Below are positions 14,309 to 22,559 of a DNA stretch of 49,033 nt, in pieces (position 1 is the stretch's first letter; each line of letters opens with the position of its first letter). Below the pieces are notes generated by a model that was not told the DNA's origin, did no database searches, and saw only the letters and a list, made by a program, of their open reading frames with translations. A program made the translations under genes and the position numbers. The stretch spans positions 1-49,033 of the forward strand of contig QZKC01000079.1 in the NCBI GenBank assembly GCA_003599425.1. The letters run 5' to 3'. This DNA comes from Nitrospiraceae bacterium (GTDB lineage Bacteria; Nitrospirota; Thermodesulfovibrionia; UBA6902).

Positions 14309-15280
14309 ATGCCGATGCAGACTATAAGCATTGAGGACATCCTTATAGATGACAGCCGTTTCTCCACGAACGGGTCACTGTACGAGCCATACACGTCCAA
14401 AACATCTCCGATAGATTCGTTCAGACAACTCGGCATACTATATCCAATTGTTGTATATGAAAACGGTGAGAGACGTCTTCATCTCATTGACGGAAGAAAG
14501 CGGATACAATTTGTGAGGGAGACTCTAAAGGGGAAAATTGATGCCATAGTGCTTCCTCATACAACCCCCGTTACGGATATCATCACACTTATTCTTAATA
14601 ATAAGCGGAACACCGTTGAACAAAGCATAATGAACAAGGTGCAGTTTATAAACTTTGCGATGCATCTGAATGTACCGGAGACATGGATGCTGGACTCTCT
14701 CTGCGTCTCATTCGGGTTTAAACCATACAGCGGATTTCTGAAAGACTGTGAGCGCATATCACTATTGCCTGAAACTCTGAAAATGTTCTGTCATGAAAAG
14801 AAATATTCTCTGAAACAGATAGTAAACCTGACGCATTATCCTGAAGAGATACTGCTGCAAGTGATGGCATGGGGCAGGGATATTCAATTGACAGCTTCCG
14901 TATTAGAAGAAATAGCATCAAATCTGAAGGATTATCTCAGGGCGCAGAAGATAACTCTGAAAGACTTCCTTGATGAATTAGCTCTTCAGGGGATCATTTG
15001 CTCTTCATTAAGTCCGCGCGACAAGGCGGAAAGATTGCGGGAGTTTATCCGTCTGAAAAGGTTCCCGATCCTTTCGGAGGTGAATGCGAGAATGGAGAAG
15101 ACAGTGGAATCGATGCATCTGCCGAAAGAGATATCGCTTTCATGGGACAGAACGCTTGAGAACAGGAACGTAGATGTTACAATCCATATGAAGGACATAA
15201 GTGAATATGACGGCCTGCTGAAGACATTGGATTCATCAGAAATGAAACAGGCTGTCGAGCGCATATTGGATGAGCTTTGA
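14309..15280 (+). CDS. ParB-like N-terminal domain protein, function unknown
   Basis: 323 aa, soluble. The first 110 residues resemble the ParB/Spo0J nuclease-fold domain: ISIEDILIDDSRFS at the start, DSFRQLGILYPIVVYENGER and LHLIDGRKRIQFVRE in place of the GERRxRA nucleotide motif of true ParB. The following helical part (LPETLKMFCHEKKYSLKQIV, LREFIRLKRFPILSEV) could bind DNA but has no recognisable centromere-binding signature. No parA is nearby, so a chromosome-partition role is not supported. It is upstream of the helicase on the same strand, separated by family B element B3. The divergent N-terminal motif leaves CTP binding doubtful. Confidence 0.65.
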   Translation: MPMQTISIEDILIDDSRFSTNGSLYEPYTSKTSPIDSFRQLGILYPIVVYENGERRLHLIDGRKRIQFVRETLKGKIDAIVLPHTTPVTDIITLILNNKRNTVEQSIMNKVQFINFAMHLNVPETWMLDSLCVSFGFKPYSGFLKDCERISLLPETLKMFCHEKKYSLKQIVNLTHYPEEILLQVMAWGRDIQLTASVLEEIASNLKDYLRAQKITLKDFLDELALQGIICSSLSPRDKAERLREFIRLKRFPILSEVNARMEKTVESMHLPKEISLSWDRTLENRNVDVTIHMKDISEYDGLLKTLDSSEMKQAVERILDEL

Positions 15281-15320
15281 AGGCATGTTGCTTATTTATA
15301 AATATCAAAAATCTTTTCTT

Positions 15321-15483
15321 GCACAAAGGGTAGCTCTGCGTCGATATTTCTATGATCGACAAAAGGCATTTTACATTTTTGTTTCTGAGACCTTACATAT
15401 CCTTCAAAGAAATATTTTTTCGCCTATAAAGCTTATTTTGAAAATATGTCGCATAGAAATTCTCCGCAGACTACCCTTTGTGC
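15321..15483 (+). repeat. Family B palindromic element, copy B3
   Basis: 163 bp. Outer arms GCACAAAGGGTAG (15321-15333) and CTACCCTTTGTGC (15471-15483) are perfectly complementary and unlike the outer arms of B1 and B2. Inner ends are ATTTCTATGATCGACA (15346-15361) and TGTCGCATAGAAATTCT (15447-15463). The segment AAAAGGCATTTTACATTTTT after the left inner end matches B1. It occupies most of the 270 bp between the ParB-like gene and the helicase. Confidence 0.85.
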
Positions 15484-15550
15484 GTCAATGTGTGCCTACA
15501 ATTGGTGCAGAATTCTGCTTGAATATGCGGGGTAGTGAAGATAAACCATC

Positions 15551-17527
15551 ATGACCAAATATCACCTTAAAGCATCTGTACCGGCAAGGGTGGCGACTGA
15601 TTATTCTTCCCATCTCAATCCTGAGCAGCTTGAGGCGGTCACTTCAGGCGATGGCCCTTCCCTTGTAATTGCAGGGGCGGGTTCGGGCAAGACAAGGGTC
15701 GTCACCTACAGGGTTGCGTATCTTATGGAGAGCGGGGTAAGCCCTTCGAGGATAATGCTACTGACCTTTACGAACAGGGCGGCACGTGAAATGCTCCATA
15801 GGGTCGAGCTTCTCATGAAAGGAGAAGCAAGGAAGGTATGGGGCGGGACGTTCCATCATATCGGGAATATGATTCTGCGCCAATATGGAGACGCAGTCAA
15901 TCTGAATACCAATTTCACCATTCTTGACAGCGAGGACACTAAAGACCTCATAGATTCCTGCATTGCAGAACTCAACCTGAGGACACAGAGCATGTTCCCG
16001 AAAGGGAAGATCATACTTGAGGTCATCAGCCGCTGCACAGGAACAGAAAGGCCAATCCTTGATGTTATCGAAAATGATTTCTCTTACCTCCTTCTGTTTG
16101 CGGAAGAAATAGAAAAGGTCAATCAGTTATACGTGAAGAAGAAGAAAGGCATGAACCTTGTTGATTTCGACGACCTCCTGTACTACTGGAAGAAAATACT
16201 GCTTGAGGCCCCCTCTGTGAAGGACAAACTTACTGAAAAATTTCTCCATATCCTTGTGGATGAATATCAGGATACGAACAAAATACAGGCGGAGATCGTT
16301 GACATTATGGCTTCAAAACACAGAAACCCAATGGTGGTCGGCGATGACGCGCAATCAATCTATTCTTTCAGGGGCGCGTGTTTTGACAACATCATCAGAT
16401 TTCCGGAGAGATATCCAGATGCAAGGATATTCAAACTGACGACCAATTACAGAAGTACGGATCAAATCCTTGCCCTTGCGAACGGAAGCATAGCGCACAA
16501 CAGGCGGCAATTCCCCAAGGTGCTGCATTCTGTTCAAAGGAGAGGCCCGGCTCCTGCCCTTGTGCCCCTTGAAAACCGCTCACAGGAAGCCGAGTTTGTT
16601 TCTCAGAGGATACTTGATCTTATAGATGAAGGGATGCCGCTGAGGGAGATAGCGGTGCTCTACAGGTCACATTACCAGTCCATGGAACTCCAGATGGAAC
16701 TGACGAGGAGGAGGATCCCGTATGAGGTAAGGTCAGGCCTGCGTTTTTTTGAGCAGGCGCATATCAAGGATGTCATATCGTATCTCCGCGCTGCACTCAA
16801 CCCTCTGGATGAGATCTCATGGACGAGGATACTGAAGCTCATCCCCGGCATCGGGAATGTGACTGCAAAAAAGATATGGGAATATATTAAAGCCTCTGAA
16901 TCACCGCTTGAAACAGCAGTGTCGGACGGGGTAGCCAGACTGCTGACAAGACGAGCTAAAGCCAACTGGAACCGGTATAAGGAAAGTATGGAATCGCTAA
17001 AAGGAGAACCTGTTCTGAACCATCCGTCTGAGGCTATACGGGAAATACTTGAGAAAGGTTATATTGCCTATCTCCAGAGCAATTATGAGAACTATGAGGA
17101 CAGGCTGGAGGACATTGAACAGCTTTCCAACTATTCGGAGCATTTCAAATCAACAAAGGATTTCCTGAGCGACCTCGCGCTTCTTAACAGCGTACAGGCG
17201 GAAGATGTAGCTGAACCTGGAGAAGAGAGCGAATCAATAGTGCTTTCCACCATTCACAGGGCCAAGGGGCTTGAGTGGTCGAGGGTATTCATTATCGGAT
17301 TGACGGAAGGAAACTTTCCTACTGCAAAATCAATGGGCAGTCTTGAAGGGGAGGAAGAGGAGCGGCGCGTTTTTTACGTTGCTGTCACCCGCGCCAAGGA
17401 CGAGCTGTACCTCTGTTATCCTGTCATGGATGACAGATGGTATGAGGGATCTATTATAAAGAGGCCTTCACCATATATACAGGAGCTTCCTGAACATACA
17501 TATGAGAAATGGGAGATCGAGGGTTAG
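15551..17527 (+). CDS. UvrD/PcrA-type ATP-dependent DNA helicase (SF1A)
   Basis: 658 aa. It begins with a Q-motif-like HLNPEQLEAV and has all the SF1A motifs: Walker A LVIAGAGSGKTRVVTYRV, Ia LLTFTNRAAREM, Walker B HILVDEYQDTNKIQAEIV, III GDDAQSIYSFRGA, IV TTNYRSTDQIL, V VLSTIHRAKGLEWSRVFI and VI RVFYVAVTRAKDELYL. These enzymes translocate 3'-5' on single-stranded DNA in repair and in restart of replication. Length is near the Rep/UvrD core, slightly shorter than PcrA at the C terminus. It ends convergently with the histidine kinase gene, four bases apart. Which subfamily (Rep, PcrA or a UvrD paralogue) is not settled. Confidence 0.92.
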   Translation: MTKYHLKASVPARVATDYSSHLNPEQLEAVTSGDGPSLVIAGAGSGKTRVVTYRVAYLMESGVSPSRIMLLTFTNRAAREMLHRVELLMKGEARKVWGGTFHHIGNMILRQYGDAVNLNTNFTILDSEDTKDLIDSCIAELNLRTQSMFPKGKIILEVISRCTGTERPILDVIENDFSYLLLFAEEIEKVNQLYVKKKKGMNLVDFDDLLYYWKKILLEAPSVKDKLTEKFLHILVDEYQDTNKIQAEIVDIMASKHRNPMVVGDDAQSIYSFRGACFDNIIRFPERYPDARIFKLTTNYRSTDQILALANGSIAHNRRQFPKVLHSVQRRGPAPALVPLENRSQEAEFVSQRILDLIDEGMPLREIAVLYRSHYQSMELQMELTRRRIPYEVRSGLRFFEQAHIKDVISYLRAALNPLDEISWTRILKLIPGIGNVTAKKIWEYIKASESPLETAVSDGVARLLTRRAKANWNRYKESMESLKGEPVLNHPSEAIREILEKGYIAYLQSNYENYEDRLEDIEQLSNYSEHFKSTKDFLSDLALLNSVQAEDVAEPGEESESIVLSTIHRAKGLEWSRVFIIGLTEGNFPTAKSMGSLEGEEEERRVFYVAVTRAKDELYLCYPVMDDRWYEGSIIKRPSPYIQELPEHTYEKWEIEG

Positions 17528-17531
17528 AGGG

Positions 17532-20500
17532 TCAACCTGATGGTTTTGCATCGAGTATGGTGCGTATTTTCTCCAGCAGCTCGTCAGGGAAGAGAGGTTT
17601 CGGGAGAAAATTTATCTCTTCTTTCAGCAAGTCTTTCCTGTCAAGTATCTCAGCGGTGTATCCGCTTATAAAAAGGACCTTTATATCCGGTTTTATCTTC
17701 TTCGCCTCTTCATATGCATCTTTGCCGTCCCTTTTCGGCATGATGACATCAAGGACAAGAAGATCGATAGAATCTCTGTGTTCACTGAATCTTTCTATTG
17801 CTTCAATGCCGTTCGTGGCTTCTATGACCGTGTAGCCATGTTCTCTGCATATTGAACTGATAAGCTTTCTCAGAGAGGCATCATCTTCAGCCAGAAGGAT
17901 CGTCTCTGTTCCCCTGTGGACTGCTGGGGCCTCTGATGATTTTTTTTCTGCGGGTATAGTTTCGATGAGCGGGAGATAAATGCTGAACGTAGTGCCTTGG
18001 TCCGGCTTGCTGATCATATCGATATAGCCATTAATCTGTTTTACAGCTCCATAAACTATGGCAAGCCCCAGTCCTGTGCCGCGCCCTACTTCTTTTGTTG
18101 TAAAGAAAGGTTCAAATATCCTTTCCCTTGTTTTTTCGTCCATGCCCATGCCGGTATCTGTAACGGAAAGTTCCACGTATTCCCCGGGATTGCCGAACCC
18201 ACGTTCTTTTATAAATAGTTCATCAACTGATATCAGCTCTGTCTTTATGGTCAATGAACCTCCATGAGGCATTGCATCTCTTGCATTGGTGGAAAGGTTC
18301 ATCACGATCTGTTCTATCTGTCCGCTGTCTGCCATAATCGTCAAAGGGCGGTCATTCAGTGTGGTATTGAGCTCGATATCTTCACCGATCACCCGTGTGA
18401 GCAGTTTATGCATTTTTCTCAGGACAACATTGAGATCTATGGGGCTGGGCCTGATGATATCTTTTCTGCTGAAAGTAAGAAGGCTCCGGATAAGAGTTGC
18501 AGCTTTCTCTGAAGACTCAAGAATGTGCTCCATGTTGTGCCTGAGAGGATCGGACTCACTCATTTTCATCATGGTCACATGCGCATAACTGATTATCGCT
18601 GTAAGGATGTTATTAAAGTCATGAGCAATGCCTCCTGCGAGCAATCCTACTGCCTCCAGCTTCTGCGATTGCCGGAGCTGCTCCTCAAGTTTCTGCCGTT
18701 CTTCTTCGGCCTTTTTGCGGTCGGTGATATCTTCCACTACTTCTATAAATCCTTTTGGAGCTCCATCAGGCCCGATAATCGGTACTGTCCGGATATGCAC
18801 CGCTAAACTGCTGCCGTCATCACGGATCCCTTCGGTTTTGACTTCTGCAATCTGTCCAGTAGCCATAGATATGGTTCCTGGGCAATGAGTGCAGCGGCTC
18901 TCTCTTTTTTCAAATTCACTGAAACAGTGTTTTCCAATAAATGATGTGTGGTCTGTTTGAAACCATTTGCCATAGATGACGTTTGTCATGATAATCCTGT
19001 AATCCTTGTCGATAAGTGTGACGCCAAGTGGTAAATTGTCAACGAGCAGTCTGTACCGCTCATCGCTTTCCTTCAGGGCCTCAATAGCTTTTTCGTATTC
19101 GGTCACCGCCGCGGTAAGCTCTCTGGTCCGCTCAGCCACGCGCTGCTCAAGGGTTTCATTAATTGACCTGAGATCGATGAAGTTTTGTCTGAGCACATCT
19201 GTTGTCTGCTGAAAGTTATTTATAAGGCCGTATATTTCTGTGATCATGCTTTTGGGCCATGTAATGTTTTCTCCGCGGGTTATTCTCGAAGGGATGTTGC
19301 TTGTTATATCCCTCAACCTTCTCAGGGACTGGACCATCCTTTTACTTAGATAATGCGATACGGCAATGGTCACAAGCATAAATGCTATCATGAAGGCGAA
19401 GCTGTTTACAGTTAAGCTGTTCATCTTCTCCATAAAATGGGCGACCGGCATTTCTGCTGCGATAGTCCACGGCACATTGAGGCCGAGGGGGGCTTCTTTT
19501 ACATACACTGCCATATTCCAGCGGACTATTGTACTTATATTTTTTTCAGGCTTTGGCGCCCATCGATATACCCCGTCTTCAAAGAATTTGATTTCAGCGT
19601 CCTCCTGTCGGATGAATTTATCCAGGGGTTTAAGCAGGGGATTGTTGCTGAATACAATACGTTGCCTGCTGTCAAGGATTATTATATTTGCGGGCCACTG
19701 ATGCCGGAGGTTTTGCAGGCTTGCTGAAAGTTCTGTCAAATCAATTATGCCGGTGGAGGCCCCTCTGAGTTCCCCTGATACGGTTATGGGTATGCTCATG
19801 TAAATGAGAGAATCCTCATTGTTCACCTTTCCGGCTATATCTGCGACAACCGGCATGCCGGTTTGTTTCAGCCTGATAAACATTGTTTCCTCAGACAGAT
19901 TTTTTTTGATGTTTGTCTTTCCGTTTTCGTCACGCTGGGGAGAATATGCGGTGGTGATCCCGTTGCTGTCGAGAATGCCGAGCTCATGAAAATGCGTGCT
20001 TGACGTCCTAAGCACATCAAGGTACTCCTGGGCCTTCTTGCCTGAAAGTATATCGGGATTACGCAAAACTCCTGTAAGCACTTGCATGAATTCGTGAAAC
20101 TCATACTGCCATGTTTCCTGGGTAAAACGAATAATGTTTGAAAGGTTTTTTCGTATTTCGGATTCTTCCTGATCCATTATTTTTTTTACATTGACAACCA
20201 TAAAGAGAAGTGCCGGAAAAAGGATCACTGCTATGAGAATATTTCCAATCGCATGCCTGAAAGAGATTGTCTCGGCCTCATGCGGCCTCAATTTGAATTT
20301 ATATAGGTCCAGAGCAGTTAATATAAGGGTTGCAACCAGTGCATTATATATCCCATTAACCGCCTGTTTTAGCATTATCAGTAAAGAGTTCTGGTAAGGG
20401 ACTCCCATAACAAAATAAAAGAAGATCCAGACACCGGGGATTCCGATGAAAAGCCAGAATAGGCTGTCAAGCAGTACAATGTTTTTTGATTTCCGGTTGA

Positions 20501-20774
20501 AAAAATATCCTACAAAGAGCGCTTCAGCAGTGAAGGTAATGATGGAATAAGGATGGTTCCATAAAAAATAGGTGTAGCTTGAGGCTATAACTGCTGATAT
20601 CAACCCAGGCAGCAGGCCAAACAGTCCGATTGAGATCATGACGAATATGGAACCGAACAGGAAATTGAGATTGAAGAAGAGATTGAGACTGTAGTAGTTG
20701 CCTGCAAATCCGGCAAGGCCAAATAACAGGGCCAGCACAATTGTTTTAATCTGAATGTGGGCGCTCTTATTCAT
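17532..20774 (-). CDS. Hybrid sensor histidine kinase with MASE-like membrane part, PAS and receiver
   Basis: 1080 aa. Residues 1-165 hold about six membrane segments, in a multi-pass N-terminal domain. A membrane segment at about 183-200 is followed by an extracytoplasmic Cache-like sensor region (about 205-450), another membrane segment (461-481), a HAMP-like/coiled-coil linker (482-570) and a PAS domain (about 575-690) containing SRCTHCPGT. HisKA follows with LLAGGIAHDFNNILTA (His718), then HATPase_c with NLSTNARDAMPHGG, DTGMGM and GTGLGLAIVYG. The C-terminal receiver has LLVLDVIMPKRDG (Asp1009) and LPKPLFP. It should autophosphorylate in response to an envelope or intracellular signal and pass phosphate to its own receiver. 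No partner regulator is adjacent, so its output is unknown. Confidence 0.92.
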   Translation of the reverse strand: MNKSAHIQIKTIVLALLFGLAGFAGNYYSLNLFFNLNFLFGSIFVMISIGLFGLLPGLISAVIASSYTYFLWNHPYSIITFTAEALFVGYFFNRKSKNIVLLDSLFWLFIGIPGVWIFFYFVMGVPYQNSLLIMLKQAVNGIYNALVATLILTALDLYKFKLRPHEAETISFRHAIGNILIAVILFPALLFMVVNVKKIMDQEESEIRKNLSNIIRFTQETWQYEFHEFMQVLTGVLRNPDILSGKKAQEYLDVLRTSSTHFHELGILDSNGITTAYSPQRDENGKTNIKKNLSEETMFIRLKQTGMPVVADIAGKVNNEDSLIYMSIPITVSGELRGASTGIIDLTELSASLQNLRHQWPANIIILDSRQRIVFSNNPLLKPLDKFIRQEDAEIKFFEDGVYRWAPKPEKNISTIVRWNMAVYVKEAPLGLNVPWTIAAEMPVAHFMEKMNSLTVNSFAFMIAFMLVTIAVSHYLSKRMVQSLRRLRDITSNIPSRITRGENITWPKSMITEIYGLINNFQQTTDVLRQNFIDLRSINETLEQRVAERTRELTAAVTEYEKAIEALKESDERYRLLVDNLPLGVTLIDKDYRIIMTNVIYGKWFQTDHTSFIGKHCFSEFEKRESRCTHCPGTISMATGQIAEVKTEGIRDDGSSLAVHIRTVPIIGPDGAPKGFIEVVEDITDRKKAEEERQKLEEQLRQSQKLEAVGLLAGGIAHDFNNILTAIISYAHVTMMKMSESDPLRHNMEHILESSEKAATLIRSLLTFSRKDIIRPSPIDLNVVLRKMHKLLTRVIGEDIELNTTLNDRPLTIMADSGQIEQIVMNLSTNARDAMPHGGSLTIKTELISVDELFIKERGFGNPGEYVELSVTDTGMGMDEKTRERIFEPFFTTKEVGRGTGLGLAIVYGAVKQINGYIDMISKPDQGTTFSIYLPLIETIPAEKKSSEAPAVHRGTETILLAEDDASLRKLISSICREHGYTVIEATNGIEAIERFSEHRDSIDLLVLDVIMPKRDGKDAYEEAKKIKPDIKVLFISGYTAEILDRKDLLKEEINFLPKPLFPDELLEKIRTILDAKPSG

Positions 20775-20908
20775 GTTTACTAAGTATCATTGTATTACAT
20801 CCGGGATGTCTTGAACAGCAGGGCATATTTTAAACGACCAGTACCGACAGTATGCCAGACGAGGGTTTTTATACGATTTCACGAGCAGTAATAATATTCT
20901 TGCGTCAG

Positions 20909-21979
20909 TTACTTTTTCTTTGAAGGGGCGGGCTTGCCGATCTTCTTCGCTGCAATTTTTGCCTGTTCTGAATTTGGATATGCCTCGATAAGTTTTTCGA
21001 GAATGATCCTGCCGGTCTTTTCATCCTTCAAGGCATAAAAGGACAGTCCCTGCTTCAGCAGGGCGCCGGGTATCTTATCGCTTTTAGGGTTCTTTTTCAG
21101 GATCTCTTCGTAGGCGAGGATGGCGTCTTCGTAATTGCTGTCTTTATAGTAGCTTTCCGCAAGCCAGAAACGCGCGTTGTCCGTGTATTCGTTGTTCGGA
21201 TAATCTTTCAGTATAGTTTGAAACTTTTCTCTTGCTTCTACGGTCTTGCCGTCCTTGTAAGCCTGGTAGGCTGCCATATAGACATCTTTAACCTCGGCCT
21301 TTGTTTCTTCCTCTTCTGCCGCGGGCTCTTTCTTTTCAGTCTCAGCGGCTTTAGCTGCTGTTGCCTCATCTGCGCCGGTCTTCTCCGCAGTTTCCTTCTC
21401 AACTGCTTTATTGCCCTGATCAGGCTGCTTTGTCCCTTCAACCGGCTGCGAGGCCTCAGCCTTTGAAGAGGCTTCCATTTGGGAGGCTTTCTTTTTCAGA
21501 TCGTCAATGGCAAGTTCCAGTTCTTTGATCCTTAGGTCAAGTTTTTCACGTTCTGCTTTCAGGACAGCCGAATTTTTCTCGGCATAATAACGCGATTCTT
21601 CAAACCGGCCTGTAAGGATGCGGAATTCAGTGGTGAGAGACTGTATCTGGACCACGAGGTCTGCGACCGCTTTTGCGGTTGATTCCTGTTCTGCCTGAAT
21701 ATCCTGGAGCCTTTTATCCTGTTTTTCCCGCTGGCTTTGCTGCGTGGGCGCTTTTTCTTTCATGCCCCGCATCTCGGATTTCAGTTCATTGATGTCCCAC
21801 TGCATCCGGCCCAGATCTTCTGTTGAGGCGCATCCGGTAAGGATGATGGCAGAACTAAAAGCATAGAACACGAAACTCGGGAATCTCCTGAATGGTGCCT
21901 TATGAAAAAAGAGAGTGGACGCAATTACGTAATATTCATGAATCTTGGAAACGCTATCTTTTATCATGTGATACGGCAA
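20909..21979 (-). CDS. cpoB: CpoB/YbgF-like Tol-Pal accessory lipoprotein
   Basis: 356 aa; last gene of the tol-pal operon, four bases after pal. The N-terminal segment has a basic FHKAPFRRF stretch and a hydrophobic run ending AIILTGCAS, a lipobox with Cys50; the leader before it is unusually long, so a start further in is possible, though no well-placed ATG exists. A predicted coiled coil (DINELKSEMRGMKEK to AIDDLKKKASQMEAS) follows, then a low-complexity A/E/K-rich linker (about 165-225), then TPR-like repeats (YKDGKTVEAREKFQTILKDY, YEDAILAYEEILKKNPKSDK). CpoB coordinates Tol function with peptidoglycan synthesis during division in E. coli; here the role is by homology and position. Confidence 0.88.
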   Translation of the reverse strand: MPYHMIKDSVSKIHEYYVIASTLFFHKAPFRRFPSFVFYAFSSAIILTGCASTEDLGRMQWDINELKSEMRGMKEKAPTQQSQREKQDKRLQDIQAEQESTAKAVADLVVQIQSLTTEFRILTGRFEESRYYAEKNSAVLKAEREKLDLRIKELELAIDDLKKKASQMEASSKAEASQPVEGTKQPDQGNKAVEKETAEKTGADEATAAKAAETEKKEPAAEEEETKAEVKDVYMAAYQAYKDGKTVEAREKFQTILKDYPNNEYTDNARFWLAESYYKDSNYEDAILAYEEILKKNPKSDKIPGALLKQGLSFYALKDEKTGRIILEKLIEAYPNSEQAKIAAKKIGKPAPSKKK

Positions 21980-21982
21980 ATC

Positions 21983-22522
21983 CTATTGGCCTGATATCGT
22001 AAAGTGCGCCCGCCTGTTTTTTTGCCAGCATGACTCGCTCTGCTCTGTGCAGGCCGGTTTTTCCTCTCCATATGTCACAGTAGACATCTTCGACGGAGGG
22101 ACCCCGAGAGAGGCGAGATAGTCTTTTGCTGCCTTGGCCCTTTTTTCTCCAAGAGCCAGGTTGTATTCATTTGTTCCTCTTTCATCGCAATGACCTTCGA
22201 TTATGATGCTGACGTTATTTTTCTTGAGATAAGCAGCGATCTCATTCAGGACAGGCCGTGAATCATCACGGATGGTATATTTGTCGTAATCAAACAGTAC
22301 ATCCCTGAAAATAGAAGGTTCTCCTGCTGTTGTCGGCAATACGCCTTCCTGCAGTTTTGCCTCTTTTTGAGCAAGTGTTTCTTTTACCTGTTCTTTTGCC
22401 TGTTCAGCAGCAGCTTCTTTTCTTACCGGCTCTTTAGGCATGGTTGTTTCTGCCGGAGGGGGCAATTTTTTTGCACAACCGACAACGAAAACCAATAATA
22501 GTACGATCAGAAATTTTTTCAT
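21983..22522 (-). CDS. pal: Peptidoglycan-associated lipoprotein Pal
   Basis: 179 aa. Signal peptide MKKFLIVLLLVFVVGC gives a lipobox with Cys16, anchoring it in the outer membrane. A proline/glutamate-rich linker precedes the OmpA-like domain (about 75-179): FDYDKYTIRDDSRPVLNEIA, IIIEGHCDERGTNEYNLALG and EKRAKAAKDYLASLGV, which includes the residues that bind the diaminopimelate of peptidoglycan. Pal tethers the outer membrane to the wall and binds TolB. It lies 37 bp downstream of tolB in the operon. Confidence 0.95.
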   Translation of the reverse strand: MKKFLIVLLLVFVVGCAKKLPPPAETTMPKEPVRKEAAAEQAKEQVKETLAQKEAKLQEGVLPTTAGEPSIFRDVLFDYDKYTIRDDSRPVLNEIAAYLKKNNVSIIIEGHCDERGTNEYNLALGEKRAKAAKDYLASLGVPPSKMSTVTYGEEKPACTEQSESCWQKNRRAHFTISGQ

Positions 22523-22559
22523 ATCAACGACCTCCTTATATAAGATTTCTGTTAAATGG

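Noticed and set aside
20775-20908. Possible palindromic element between the histidine kinase and cpoB
   Set aside because: GGCATA...TATGCC pairs over only a few bases and the stretch resembles no other element.
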